This document shows positions 17,245 to 26,008 of a stretch of DNA of 64,000 nt, piece after piece. The notes beneath the pieces were generated by a model. The model saw nothing but the letters and a program-made list of their open reading frames with translations, had not been told where the DNA came from and ran no database searches. The DNA is taken from positions 1 to 64,000 of the forward strand of contig JBAZLV010000003.1 of NCBI GenBank assembly GCA_041650055.1, written 5' to 3'. Within the stretch, counting starts at the first letter, position 1. The number at the start of each line of letters is the position of its first letter. The DNA is from JBAZLV01 sp041650055 (GTDB taxonomy: Bacteria; Nitrospirota; UBA9217). Made by a program: the position numbers and the translations under genes.

Positions 17245-18546
17245 CTACCCGGGGTCTCTGCTTCCAGCAATTTGCGCACGGCAATAATCTCTGAAGTTAT
17301 TAACACTCGTAAAAAATTCCTTCATCATGAGAAACCAGTAATAGCGTCCTGTTTTGGTAAGTGAAATGCTATTCCCCCGTTTCCTCAATCCGTTAAAGAG
17401 CCAAAAAAACAATAATTCAGGCCAGAGATGTGTATAGATATTCACACCGTGCTTTGCTTGTAAGGAATTTACATCGAGATGCAAACAGAAGAGCTCCAGG
17501 AGAAAATCATAACAAAGCCGTTCGCGCACGCTGAAATCTTTTTTTGCTGCAAGAGGCAATACTCCTTTCAGGACCTGTTGAATGTAGGTTTCAATATCAA
17601 AGGTATTTGCATATGCACTGTTCCCGATATGACCAATAGCGCCGCTTCCCAAGCCCGCATATTCATCATGGTGAACGGCATATTCATCAATCGCTGTTCT
17701 GTGTTTAGAAAAACACCACGCAGTGCTTGCCTGATAATGCTGCGCAAGCATCATGATGACCGTATCATAAAAAGACCGTAAACGTCCTTGATCAATACAC
17801 ACTCCGAAATTTTTACTCAAAAGCTGTTGGTTGCTGGAAGAGGACATCAAAGGATAATATGTTATTTGATCAAGATTGAGGCGGAGAATGGTTTCCAAGT
17901 CTTGTTCGAGCATTGCGAGTGTTTGTGTGGGCAAATTAAATATCATATCAATATTCAAGGTCTGAAAAATCCCCTGAACGTGTTTAAGCCGTTCTGCAAT
18001 TTCTTCCCCACTCCCGTATTTATGGTAACGCTTTAAGAGCTTTAGTAGATTGTCATTGAAGGTTTGCACACCGACCGAAAGCCGGTTCACTCCCATTTGT
18101 TTTAAAAGAGCGATATTTTTCGCAATGAGGTGTGCTGGACTTGTTTCTATGGATATTTCCGTGACCTGATACATGCTCCGAACCAGCTCTATGGTTTTGG
18201 CAAGTTCTTCGATCAAAATCGTCGGAGTGCCACCGCCTACGTATACGGTAGAGAAATCATATCCTAAATCGCGGTACATTTGAATTTCTTTGCGCAATGC
18301 CTCGAAATACCGTTGGGCAAGCACGCGGTCAAATTCTACGCGATTAAAAGAACAGTAGGGACATAATTCTTCACAAAAGGGAATGTGCAAATACAAACCG
18401 ATGGGAAGGCTGTTTAGGCGTGGCGCGAGCGCGAGCGAAGGGGACGGGACAAAGGCTAAGGTTTCGCCGTTTTTTTTGCGGACAGCATACGTGATTAACT
18501 TCTCAGCCAGTACAAGACCTGGCTTCCTAAGATAATCCAGTGTCAT
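17245..18546 (-). CDS. HemN/HemW-like radical SAM protein
   Basis: A radical SAM protein of the coproporphyrinogen III oxidase-like group. The core shows YLHIPFCEELCPYCSFNRV (CxxxCxxC cluster), YVGGGTPTIL, the SAM-binding ETSPAHL, LSVGVQTFNDNLLKLLKRYH and a C-terminal HemN-type domain. Members include oxygen-independent HemN, heme chaperone HemW and heme-degrading HutW/ChuW enzymes, and the sequence alone does not decide. The frame stays open to a TTG at 18714, but that extension (56 codons) runs through a mobile-type inverted repeat and a palindrome, so ATG 18546 is preferred. It converges on three membrane proteins with possible heme-ligating histidines. Confidence 0.8.
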   Translation of the reverse strand: MTLDYLRKPGLVLAEKLITYAVRKKNGETLAFVPSPSLALAPRLNSLPIGLYLHIPFCEELCPYCSFNRVEFDRVLAQRYFEALRKEIQMYRDLGYDFSTVYVGGGTPTILIEELAKTIELVRSMYQVTEISIETSPAHLIAKNIALLKQMGVNRLSVGVQTFNDNLLKLLKRYHKYGSGEEIAERLKHVQGIFQTLNIDMIFNLPTQTLAMLEQDLETILRLNLDQITYYPLMSSSSNQQLLSKNFGVCIDQGRLRSFYDTVIMMLAQHYQASTAWCFSKHRTAIDEYAVHHDEYAGLGSGAIGHIGNSAYANTFDIETYIQQVLKGVLPLAAKKDFSVRERLCYDFLLELFCLHLDVNSLQAKHGVNIYTHLWPELLFFWLFNGLRKRGNSISLTKTGRYYWFLMMKEFFTSVNNFRDYCRAQIAGSRDPG

Positions 18547-18608
18547 GCAATCTGCTTTCGAAAGAGAATCGTTAAGATGACATACTTCTACTGCCCCAAG
18601 TAAGGTTA

Positions 18609-18625
18609 TTGTATCATAGATACAA
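18609..18625. promoter_or_regulatory. Perfect palindrome upstream of the radical SAM gene
   Basis: TTGTATC and GATACAA flank ATA at the centre, a 7-3-7 perfect inverted repeat 63 bp upstream of ATG 18546. It looks like a dimeric repressor or activator site. No known consensus is claimed. Confidence 0.45.
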
Positions 18626-18653
18626 TAAAAAGGAAGGGTATTGAGAATGAGTT

Positions 18654-18832
18654 TAGAACTTATCTCAAAATCACTTTTTTGCAAATACAACCTTTTAAAG
18701 TCATTCCCGTGCAAACGGGAATCCAGGTTTTTGAGGCTTTTTTGGATGCCCGCTGAGCCTGCCCCAGCATGATTAGAGCAGGGGCGAGCATGACGACTTA
18801 TTGAGACATGACAAATTTTGAGATAGGTTCTA
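18654..18832. mobile_element. MITE-like element with 18-bp terminal inverted repeats
   Basis: TAGAACTTATCTCAAAAT at 18654-18671 matches, with one mismatch, the reverse complement of 18815-18832, giving a 179-bp element without a transposase gene. Inside is a strong hairpin TTCCCGT-GCAA-ACGGGAA at 18704-18721. The element ends 7 bp before the stop of the LUD/iron-sulfur gene and enters the possible 5' extension of the radical SAM frame. No clear target-site duplication is seen. The ends resemble those of DDE-type insertion sequences, but no family is assigned. Confidence 0.65.
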
Positions 18833-18839
18833 GTAATTA

Positions 18840-20963
18840 TTACCGAAGCCGTTCCAAAATTAATTCTGCAGGGTGTTTTGCTCTGGTCTTGGAATGTAAT
18901 TTATCAAGCCCGCCTCGGATCTGGATCAGGCAACCAGGACATTCTGCCGATACATAATCCGCTTCGGTATTTATGATATTGTTCAATTTCCGTTTTAACA
19001 TGCGCATGGAAAGAGCCGGTTGTTTTATGGTATATGCACCACCCATGCCGCAGCAGGCATTCTGTTCTTGCAATTCTTTCAATTGATATCCGCATTTTTG
19101 CAGAGCAGAGCGAGGTGTTTTGCAAATTCCCTGTTGTCGCGCATGGCAGGAATCATGATAGGTGAGGGTAGGATATTCTGGTGTATCTTTTATGAGGAGT
19201 TTCTTCTCCTCAAGCAGGAAATGTACATATTCAGAGAACATCATTGTTTTCGAAGCAAGGTCTTCTGCTTTGGAGACAAGGTGTTTTTTATTTTGCTCGG
19301 TCAGCACGTGAATCCACTCTTTTTTTAAGGCTGTTGCGCAGGTCGCACATGCGGTGATGATATGCGTTGCATCAGTACGGAGCAGATGTTCCAGGTTCCG
19401 CTCGGCTGCAAGAGATGCCAAGTCGAATGCACCGCTTCCCCAATGCGGGATCCCGCAGCAGGATTGGCCCTCGGGAAATAACACTTCTATTCCTGCTTTG
19501 TTTAAAATCTTGACGACAGCTTCTCCGATCTCGGGAAAAACAAATTCAATTGCACATCCTGCAAAAAAAATTACCTTTGTTTTGCTCGCAGGCTGTTTGA
19601 TTGTTTTAAATACCTCACGAAAAGGAACAATGGCAATAGACGGCAAACTTCTGTGCTCGGAAAGTCCGGATAAAAATAAAGGGAGATGCCGGATAAAGCC
19701 GTCCCTAACAATCGGTTTTTGCAGGAGTGCGGCAGTCCGAAGCATTGCATGAAAGATTGGACGATTGTTGATGATCTGGAGAGCTGTTTTTTGGATGAAC
19801 GGTAATCCTTCTTTTGCTGCGAGACGCCTGCGCATTTCAAGAAGCAATCCGGGAATATCAACTTTGCCGGGACAGACTTCCTTACAGGTTCCACATCCAA
19901 TGCAGAGTCCCTGAAGGTTTTTCGTTTTTTCCCAGGCATGAAACCATGCGGTCAGAATAGTCCCGATTCCTCCGGTATAAATATGACCGAAGACATGGCC
20001 GCCCACGAGACGAAAGACCGGACACACATTTAGACACGATCCGCAACGGATGCATTGAAGCGCCTGCCTGAATTTCGGATCACGTGCCATTTCCGTTCTT
20101 TTGTTATCAAGAAGAATAATATGAAGTTCTTTTTGCGTTCCATCCGTATTCGGGATTGGACCGGTTATTATTGAAACATAACTTGTTAACAGCTGACTCG
20201 TCGCACTTTTTGGCAGGGCAGTCAGAATAGGGGATATGTCTTCAAAATTTTCAATCAGTTTTTCAATCCCCACAATTGCCACATGAATCGGGGGGAGAGT
20301 GGTTACCAGACGGGCATTGCCTTCATTGGTAACAATGACCAATGAACCGGTTTCAGCCACGGCAATATTTGCTCCGGTGATACCCATCTCAGCAGTCAGG
20401 AATTTTTCTCTGAGCTCTTTTCGAGCAACATCTACAAGCTCCGAAATTTCATGGGAGAGTTCTCTTCTTACAGCAGTACTAAAAAGGTCTGAAACCTCTT
20501 GCCTGGTGAGATGCAGAGCCGGCATGACCATGTGTGATGGCCGCTGTTTGGCAAGTTGGACAATCCATTCTCCGAGGTCTGTCTCATCTGCCTGAATGCC
20601 GTGATGAGCAAGATGGCTGTTTAAATGAATTTCTTCGGAAGCCATGGATTTGGATTTTACAACACGAGTGACATTTCGCTCTTTGCACAGGTTCGTAATA
20701 TAATCCAATACTGCCTGAGGAGTCTTCGCACGAAAAACGACTGCGCCTTTTGCTGTTGCTGATTGGGTAAATTGTTCTGCGAGCGCATCCAGTTTTGTTG
20801 CTGCGGTGCTTTTTATTTCAGCGATTCTATCTCTGAGGGCTTCGATATCAATGCCTGCATATGCTTTGGCCCGGCTTGCTGGGTAGTTCCACCGGTCAAG
20901 AATATCCGAAAGATTGTGATTCTGTAATGCTGCATCTACAGATTGTTTGAATTCTTTTATCAT
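18840..20963 (-). CDS. Fused LutB/LldF-LutA/LldE lactate-oxidation iron-sulfur protein
   Basis: A 707-residue cytosolic protein. Residues about 60-300 are a LUD domain as in LutB/LldF, with ITGANIAVAETGSLVIVTNEGN. Two 4Fe-4S motifs follow, CIRCGSCLNVCP and CIGCGTCKEVCP. The C-terminal third has two Cys-rich CCG domains as in LutA/LldE: FFAGCAIEF...GQSCCGIPHWGSG and HDSCHARQQG...NACCGMGGAYT. The protein thus joins two subunits that are separate in Bacillus and Shewanella. With the next gene it forms an L-lactate (or similar hydroxyacid) oxidase passing electrons to a quinone or membrane partner. It is coupled to the LutC-like gene by a 4-bp overlap. Confidence 0.88.
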   Translation of the reverse strand: MIKEFKQSVDAALQNHNLSDILDRWNYPASRAKAYAGIDIEALRDRIAEIKSTAATKLDALAEQFTQSATAKGAVVFRAKTPQAVLDYITNLCKERNVTRVVKSKSMASEEIHLNSHLAHHGIQADETDLGEWIVQLAKQRPSHMVMPALHLTRQEVSDLFSTAVRRELSHEISELVDVARKELREKFLTAEMGITGANIAVAETGSLVIVTNEGNARLVTTLPPIHVAIVGIEKLIENFEDISPILTALPKSATSQLLTSYVSIITGPIPNTDGTQKELHIILLDNKRTEMARDPKFRQALQCIRCGSCLNVCPVFRLVGGHVFGHIYTGGIGTILTAWFHAWEKTKNLQGLCIGCGTCKEVCPGKVDIPGLLLEMRRRLAAKEGLPFIQKTALQIINNRPIFHAMLRTAALLQKPIVRDGFIRHLPLFLSGLSEHRSLPSIAIVPFREVFKTIKQPASKTKVIFFAGCAIEFVFPEIGEAVVKILNKAGIEVLFPEGQSCCGIPHWGSGAFDLASLAAERNLEHLLRTDATHIITACATCATALKKEWIHVLTEQNKKHLVSKAEDLASKTMMFSEYVHFLLEEKKLLIKDTPEYPTLTYHDSCHARQQGICKTPRSALQKCGYQLKELQEQNACCGMGGAYTIKQPALSMRMLKRKLNNIINTEADYVSAECPGCLIQIRGGLDKLHSKTRAKHPAELILERLR

Positions 20964-21508
20964 TGACCGGCACTTTCCAACGTATCAATGCACAAAATCA
21001 CGAGACGTTTCGGTCCATGAACGCCGATAGCGAGTACCCGTTCAATGTCAGCTGTTCTGCTGGGACCGGTAATGAAGGAAAAGCAGCTTGGTTCGTGAGG
21101 ATGTATTTTTTTTAAAATCGTGGGCAGATCAGGAAGAATTTGTCCTGTTTCCAAACAAGCAATATGAATCTCAGGAAGGCTGGATGCCAGCCTTGTTTCA
21201 ACCGAGGTGGAATTCCGGATCACGGTTCCTGTTTCTGCCATTCCCCAGTCCATTTTTGTAATCCCGAGCTTAGCGTTGTTTGCAGAATCACGGGTAACCA
21301 GAAATTTCACTCCAGGATTTTCAAAAGACACTGTTCCTGCTTTCGGCATCAAGGCGTTGTCTGCCCATACCGCATATAATCCGGGAGTATCCTGAATCTC
21401 TTCCTGTTTTAAAAAGCCACGAATGAATTGTAGCGCATCGGCATCTTTTTTAAACCGGTGAACTTCGCTGCCTGCTGCTTCGGCCTTTAATTTGAATAAA
21501 TCAAACAT
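20960..21508 (-). CDS. LutC/LldG-type LUD domain protein
   Basis: A 182-residue single LUD domain protein with MDWGMAETGTVIRNSTSV, LPEIHIACLETGQILPDLPTIL and the C-terminal FITGPSRTADIERVLAIGVHGPKRLVIL typical of LutC/LldG. It is the third subunit of the lactate-oxidation complex encoded by the overlapping downstream gene. ATG 21508 is chosen because AAGGAT lies upstream; the frame continues to 21550 without support. It is transcribed divergently from the transhydrogenase operon, 130 bp away. Confidence 0.88.
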   Translation of the reverse strand: MFDLFKLKAEAAGSEVHRFKKDADALQFIRGFLKQEEIQDTPGLYAVWADNALMPKAGTVSFENPGVKFLVTRDSANNAKLGITKMDWGMAETGTVIRNSTSVETRLASSLPEIHIACLETGQILPDLPTILKKIHPHEPSCFSFITGPSRTADIERVLAIGVHGPKRLVILCIDTLESAGQ

Positions 21509-21638
21509 AACGTCGATCCTTATTCTAAACTGGTTCAGAATAGTACTCAATACAACCCTTCAATGCAAGGTAAAAAAACCAGGTGGCAGTGGTATACTTT
21601 ACCCAGATGTCATCTTACGGAAGAACCACGGAGCTGTC

Positions 21639-22451
21639 ATGTCTCTTATTATAGGAATTCCTTGTCAAGCTGCTGCAGGAGAACGTCGCATAGCCATAAC
21701 ACCTGATATTGCAAAGCGGTTTCAATCATTGAACGTGGCAATCCTGATAGAAACGGGAGCCGGAGCAGGCAGTTATTTCCGCGATAAGGATTTTGAAGGT
21801 GCGCTCATTGCTCAGGATCGGAGCCAGGTTTTTACCTCGAAATTGGTTCTGACTGTCCAGGCTCTTTCTCGTGAGGATATTCAGATGATGGAGCCGGGAT
21901 CATTTCTTATTGGCCTTATGGCTCCGTACCAGAATAGGAATTTAGCCGAGATATTATGCAAAAAAAATATAACCAGCTTTGCAATGGAATTGATTCCCAG
22001 GGTTTCCCGCGCGCAGAGCATGGATGCGCTTTCTTCCCAAGCGACCGTGGCGGGTTATCAGTGTGTCATGATTGCCGCTTCACTCTGCCCAAAATTTTTT
22101 CCGATGATCACCTATGCTGCCGGAACGCTCCGTCCAGCACGGATCCTTGTCATCGGGACAGGGGTGGCAGGTTTGCAGGCAATTGCAACCGCACGCAGGC
22201 TCGGAGCGATTGTGGAAGCATATGATGTTCGTCCGGAGACTCGCGAAGAGGTGGAATCACTCGGAGCGCGATTCATTGAAACCGGTGTTTCTGCAACAGG
22301 GACAGGCGGGTATGCACGTGACTTGACTGAAGAAGAGAAAAAACAACAGCAGGCACGGCTTGCAAAAGCCGTTGCTCAAGTGGATGTGCTCATTACGACC
22401 GCGGCTGTTCCCGGAAAAAAAGTCCGCGCATTATATCCGAGGACGTGGTAG
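21639..22451 (+). CDS. pntA: Transhydrogenase alpha subunit PntAA, N-terminal frame (frameshifted)
   Basis: The N-terminal 270 codons of the soluble NAD(H)-binding subunit of proton-translocating transhydrogenase. It contains the AlaDh/PNT start GIPCQAAAGERRIAITPDIA, the segment ALSSQATVAGYQCVMIAA, the Rossmann site RILVIGTGVAGLQAIATARRLGA and the ITTAAVPGKK hinge. The frame then leaves the family sequence at an A7 run (22415-22421) and stops at 22451. The rest of the protein continues in the -1 frame (next entry). The start is ATG 21639, with GGAG upstream and the standard beginning. Downstream pnt genes are intact, so a sequencing or assembly slip, programmed frameshifting or a recent mutation are all possible. 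Confidence 0.9.
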   Translation: MSLIIGIPCQAAAGERRIAITPDIAKRFQSLNVAILIETGAGAGSYFRDKDFEGALIAQDRSQVFTSKLVLTVQALSREDIQMMEPGSFLIGLMAPYQNRNLAEILCKKNITSFAMELIPRVSRAQSMDALSSQATVAGYQCVMIAASLCPKFFPMITYAAGTLRPARILVIGTGVAGLQAIATARRLGAIVEAYDVRPETREEVESLGARFIETGVSATGTGGYARDLTEEEKKQQQARLAKAVAQVDVLITTAAVPGKKVRALYPRTW

Positions 22452-22765
22452 GCAGTATGAAACCAGGGTCTGTCATTGTTGACCTTGCAGCAGATACCGG
22501 CGGAAATGTCGCCGGTTCCCAACCTGGCAAAACCATAGTCATGCATGACATCAGTATTGTGGGCGTATCAAATATCGTTTCCCGGATGCCGGTCCACGCA
22601 TCTGAGATGTATGCAAGCAATTTGTTCAATTTTATTTCTCCTTTTCTTGTGAATGGCGAGTTTATACCTGACTGGAAAGACCAGATTCTGATGGAAAGTC
22701 TTTTTACGCATGAAGGAACCGTACGTAATGAAGCAGTAAAAAAGAGTTACCAGGAGCAGATATAA
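22445..22765 (+). CDS. pntA: Transhydrogenase alpha subunit PntAA, C-terminal frame
   Basis: This frame carries the missing C-terminal third of PntAA. From the A7 run it reads SPRIISEDVVGSMKPGSVIVDLA, then ADTGGNV, HDISIVGVSNIVSRMPVHASEMYASNL and a final NGEFIPDWKDQI, all standard family sequence. Joined across the run by a -1 shift, the protein would be about 376 residues, normal for PntAA. A GTG or ATG in this piece could start a separate polypeptide, but there is no good ribosome site, so independent translation is unlikely. Confidence 0.85.
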   Translation: MVGSMKPGSVIVDLAADTGGNVAGSQPGKTIVMHDISIVGVSNIVSRMPVHASEMYASNLFNFISPFLVNGEFIPDWKDQILMESLFTHEGTVRNEAVKKSYQEQI

Positions 22766-22875
22766 AAATCTCAAATTGCAAATAACAAATAATATTCAAT
22801 CATCAAATTCAAAACCAAACAAACAGTTTGAAAATTTGATTTTGGTGCTTATTTGTATTTTGGAATTTGAGATTT
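22766..22875. repeat. 110-bp imperfect inverted repeat inside the pnt operon
   Basis: The ends AAATCTCAAATT (22766-22777) and AATTTGAGATTT (22864-22875) are perfect inverted repeats. The interior is nearly self-complementary (AAATAACAAATAA against TTATTTGTATTT, and CAAATTCAAAACCAAAC against GTTTGAAAATTTG). The whole A+T-rich element would fold into one long hairpin. It starts at the pntAA stop and ends 21 bp before the next start codon. It looks like an interspersed non-autonomous repeat. Confidence 0.8.
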
Positions 22876-22896
22876 CAATTTTTTCAGGAGGTTTTT

Positions 22897-23184
22897 ATGG
22901 AAGGATATGCAGCACTCTACATTTTTATGCTTGCCGTATTTACCGGATATGAAGTGATTTCACGGGTGCCGGTTATTTTGCATACACCGCTCATGTCTGG
23001 TTCAAATTTTATTCATGGCGTTGTTCTGGTCGGAGCAATGGTGGTGCTTGGAAGGGCAAACACTCCGTATGAACAAATCATTGGATTTTTCGCCGTTCTG
23101 TTCGGAGCCGCTAATGCAGCAGGAGGATTCGTCGTTACCGAACGGATGCTCGCAATGTTTAAGAGTGGAAAGGATCGTACATGA
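22897..23184 (+). CDS. pntAB: Transhydrogenase subunit alpha part 2 (PntAB, membrane)
   Basis: A 95-residue membrane subunit with three to four hydrophobic helices. ALYIFMLAVFTGYEVISRVPVILHTPLMSG and the C-terminal GFFAVLFGAANAAGGFVVTERML are typical of the membrane part split from PntA in many bacteria. It forms part of the proton channel. AGGAGG precedes ATG 22897, and the stop overlaps the start of pntB (ATGA). Confidence 0.95.
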   Translation: MEGYAALYIFMLAVFTGYEVISRVPVILHTPLMSGSNFIHGVVLVGAMVVLGRANTPYEQIIGFFAVLFGAANAAGGFVVTERMLAMFKSGKDRT

Positions 23185-24557
23185 AGGGCTTTACGCTGAT
23201 CAATGCCTGTTATTTCATTGTTGCTGTCCTGTTTATTCTTGGCTTGCGCGGAATGTCTTCTCCGGTAACTGCCCGGCGCGGCATCCTGTGGGCAGGACTC
23301 GGCATGCTTCTGGCCACTCTGGTTACCTTTGGCTGGCCGCAGATGCAGAATTATGGCCTGATCATCATTGCGCTGGCTGTGGGAGGAGGAGCGGCATGGT
23401 GGTCTGGAAGAGTTGTGAAAATTACGGACATGCCGCAGATGGTCGCGATATACAATGGCATGGGCGGAGGCGCTGCTGCGGCGATTGCAGCGATTGAACT
23501 GCTTCAAGGCTCGCTTCGCGGTTCGGTTGTTCTTACCATGGCAGTACTCGGCGCCTTAATGGGAACGGTCTCTTTCTCGGGTTCGTGCATTGCTTTTCTT
23601 AAACTCCAGGGAATTCTTGAAAGAACGTTCCGGCTGCCGGCCCAGAATGTGGTCAATACTCTTTTAAATATTTTAGGAATCATTGCCGGAATCATGATTA
23701 TTATCACACCAAATCCATCACCACTCCTCATCGCGATTCTTTTTGTCCTTGCGTTAACAATCGGGGTCGTTCTTACCATGCCGATCGGTGGTGCGGATAT
23801 GCCAGTTGTCATTTCTCTTTTCAATGCGTCAACCGGACTTGCTGTTGGTTTTGAAGGGTTTGTACTGGGGAATCCAGCTCTTATCATTGCAGGAATCGTG
23901 GTCGGATCGGCGGGCTCGCTCCTTACCCATCTTATGGCAAAGGCAATGAACCGATCGTTGTTTACCATTCTGTATAACCCGATTACCGGGGAAGTTCAGG
24001 CAGGTGGCGCGGGAATTACCGGCACCATGAAAGAAGCGAGCGCTCTCGATGCAGCATCTATGATGCGATATGCACGCAGGGTGATTATCGTACCCGGGTA
24101 TGGAATGGCTGTTGCCCAGGCGCAGCATAAGGTGTGGGAACTGGCAAAGCTGCTTGAAGAGGCAGGCGTGGAGGTTAAATTTGCAATCCATCCGGTTGCC
24201 GGGCGGATGCCGGGACATATGAATGTGCTTCTTGCTGAAGCAGGGGTTCCCTATGAATATATCTTTGATCTTGATCAGATAAACGAAGAATTTTCTCAGA
24301 CGGATGTTGCCTTAGTCATTGGCGCGAACGATGTTGTGAATCCCGTTGCGCGGACGGACAAATCGAGCCCGATTTACGGCATGCCGATCTTAAATGCAGA
24401 TAAAGCACGAAATGTGATTGTGATCAAGCGCGGCAAAGGCGCAGGATATTCAGGTATTGAGAACGCGTTGTTCTATGCAGAGAACACCCGCATGCTGTAC
24501 GGAAGCGCCCAACAGGCGGTTACAGCGGTTATTCAGGATATTAAGGAATTGCTTTGA
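23181..24557 (+). CDS. pntB: Transhydrogenase beta subunit PntB
   Basis: A 458-residue membrane protein. The N-terminal half has about eight or nine helices with proton-channel residues, and the C-terminal half is the NADP(H)-binding domain III with VPGYGMAVAQAQHKVWELAK, HPVAGRMPGHMNVLLAEA and VIGANDVVNPVAR. The complex uses the proton gradient to reduce NADP+ with NADH. Its overlap with pntAB and the divergent lactate-oxidation genes suggest a redox-balance locus. Confidence 0.96.
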   Translation: MKGFTLINACYFIVAVLFILGLRGMSSPVTARRGILWAGLGMLLATLVTFGWPQMQNYGLIIIALAVGGGAAWWSGRVVKITDMPQMVAIYNGMGGGAAAAIAAIELLQGSLRGSVVLTMAVLGALMGTVSFSGSCIAFLKLQGILERTFRLPAQNVVNTLLNILGIIAGIMIIITPNPSPLLIAILFVLALTIGVVLTMPIGGADMPVVISLFNASTGLAVGFEGFVLGNPALIIAGIVVGSAGSLLTHLMAKAMNRSLFTILYNPITGEVQAGGAGITGTMKEASALDAASMMRYARRVIIVPGYGMAVAQAQHKVWELAKLLEEAGVEVKFAIHPVAGRMPGHMNVLLAEAGVPYEYIFDLDQINEEFSQTDVALVIGANDVVNPVARTDKSSPIYGMPILNADKARNVIVIKRGKGAGYSGIENALFYAENTRMLYGSAQQAVTAVIQDIKELL

Positions 24558-24565
24558 ACACGATC

Positions 24566-24931
24566 TCAGGTATCTTCTGCCAATTCAGTTCTGACCAGGG
24601 CAAGAATAGCTGAATGGGGAACGATAAGATATTTCTTTTCTTCGAATTCCAGCTCCATTGATGATTCCTTCAAAAAAATTGCATAATCACCTTCTACGGC
24701 CTGGAGCGGGAGATATTTTACCTCTTTTTTTCCTGTGATCCAGGATTCATCCGGCGTATTGTCGGGAATAGGATATCCCGGACCAACCTTTACGACGGAT
24801 CCTCCCATAATCTTTTCTTTTTCCTTGACGGTGGGTGGAAGATACAGTCCTGATGGGGTCTTATCCATCCGCTCATCCGGATCAACTAACACGCGGTCGC
24901 CAACGATGATGAGATTCTTTTTTGTTTTCAT
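24566..24931 (-). CDS. GroES-like co-chaperonin, without GroEL
   Basis: A protein of about 121 residues with the Cpn10 fold: LIIVGDRVLVDPDERMDKTPSGLYLPP at the start, GSVVKVGPGYPIP, and a C-terminal YAIFLKESSMELEFEEKKYLIVPHSAILAL. It is longer than standard GroES (about 95-100) because of an insertion around residues 60-80. No groEL lies next to it, so it is probably a stand-alone GroES paralogue. It converges with pntB with only 8 bp between the stops. ATG 24931 is chosen as the family-like start; an upstream in-frame ATG at 24967 cannot be excluded, as neither has a clear SD. Confidence 0.82.
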   Translation of the reverse strand: MKTKKNLIIVGDRVLVDPDERMDKTPSGLYLPPTVKEKEKIMGGSVVKVGPGYPIPDNTPDESWITGKKEVKYLPLQAVEGDYAIFLKESSMELEFEEKKYLIVPHSAILALVRTELAEDT

Positions 24932-24990
24932 GTACGGTAGTATTGCATAGATGCGAAAAATTTTCAAGCGAACTGGAAATCAAAGGCAAA

Positions 24991-25884
24991 TTATGTGCTG
25001 GTTTTGATTCTGTGATTTGCCAGTCGTTCCAAAGCAAATACTAATGCAGAATTATCCAGACTTGCATTGCCCTGGCCTGAAACAGCATTATACAATTCTT
25101 GGGCAAGTGCAGTGCCGGGTAAGCTCATACCCATTGAGCGTGCTGTGTGCAATACAAGGTTTAGATCTTTCAGTTGCAGGCTGACTTTAAATCCAGGAGC
25201 GAATGTTCGTTCGATCATTCGTTTTCCATGTAGATCGAGAATCTTGCTGCCAGCAAAACCGCCGAGCAAGGCCTCTCTGACTTTTGCAGGGTCTACGCCA
25301 GCCTTTGATGCAAAAACGAGCGCTTCACTCACTGCTTCAATCGTGACGGCAACAACAATTTGATTTGCCAGCTTGCATATCTGGCCTGCTCCGTTCTCGC
25401 CAATATGAACAATATTTTTCCCCATGAGCTCGAAAAACGGTTTTGCGCGATCGAATGATTTTGTGCTGCCGCCAACCATAATTGAAAGTGTTGCCTGTTC
25501 TGCGCCGATCTGGCCTCCGGAAACCGGTGCATCCAGCATCTCGACCTGTTTTTCTAATAGCCGTTTTGCAAATTCCTTTGTTGCAACCGGAGAGATTGTG
25601 CTCATATCAATGATCATCGAGCCTGATTTGAGGCCATGTATAAGACCTTGATCTCCGAAAATCACTTTCTCAACATCAGGTGTATCCGGTACGATAGTAA
25701 AAATAATATCCGATTTCATAGCCACTTCATGGCACGATGTGCACGGGATTCCACCTTGTGAAGCAAGCTCATGAATAGACGTTGCTGAACGATTATAGAG
25801 ATGTACTGTATGACCTGCCTTAATGAGATGGCCAGCCATGGGCTTTCCCATAATGCCCAGGCCGATAAAGCCAAGATTCGCCAT
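24991..25884 (-). CDS. NAD(P)-dependent beta-hydroxyacid dehydrogenase (3-hydroxyisobutyrate dehydrogenase family)
   Basis: A 297-residue oxidoreductase with the N-terminal dinucleotide site GFIGLGIMGKPMA and the family block DAPVSGGQIGAEQATLSIMVGG. The catalytic lysine is in GAGQICKLANQ. Relatives act on 3-hydroxyisobutyrate, tartronate semialdehyde, succinic semialdehyde or glyoxylate, and the sequence does not settle which. A GGAGGG site precedes the ATG. The gene appears to stand alone. Confidence 0.9.
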   Translation of the reverse strand: MANLGFIGLGIMGKPMAGHLIKAGHTVHLYNRSATSIHELASQGGIPCTSCHEVAMKSDIIFTIVPDTPDVEKVIFGDQGLIHGLKSGSMIIDMSTISPVATKEFAKRLLEKQVEMLDAPVSGGQIGAEQATLSIMVGGSTKSFDRAKPFFELMGKNIVHIGENGAGQICKLANQIVVAVTIEAVSEALVFASKAGVDPAKVREALLGGFAGSKILDLHGKRMIERTFAPGFKVSLQLKDLNLVLHTARSMGMSLPGTALAQELYNAVSGQGNASLDNSALVFALERLANHRIKTST

Positions 25885-26008
25885 GTTGAGCCCTCCAAGA
25901 AGGAATTTTGATGAAAACTACTGTCAGTATAACATTTTTGAAAAATGCGGGTGGAAATCAGGCTGAAGAATGAAGGAAGAAATTCATGACCAAAAGAAAC
26001 ATAAATGG

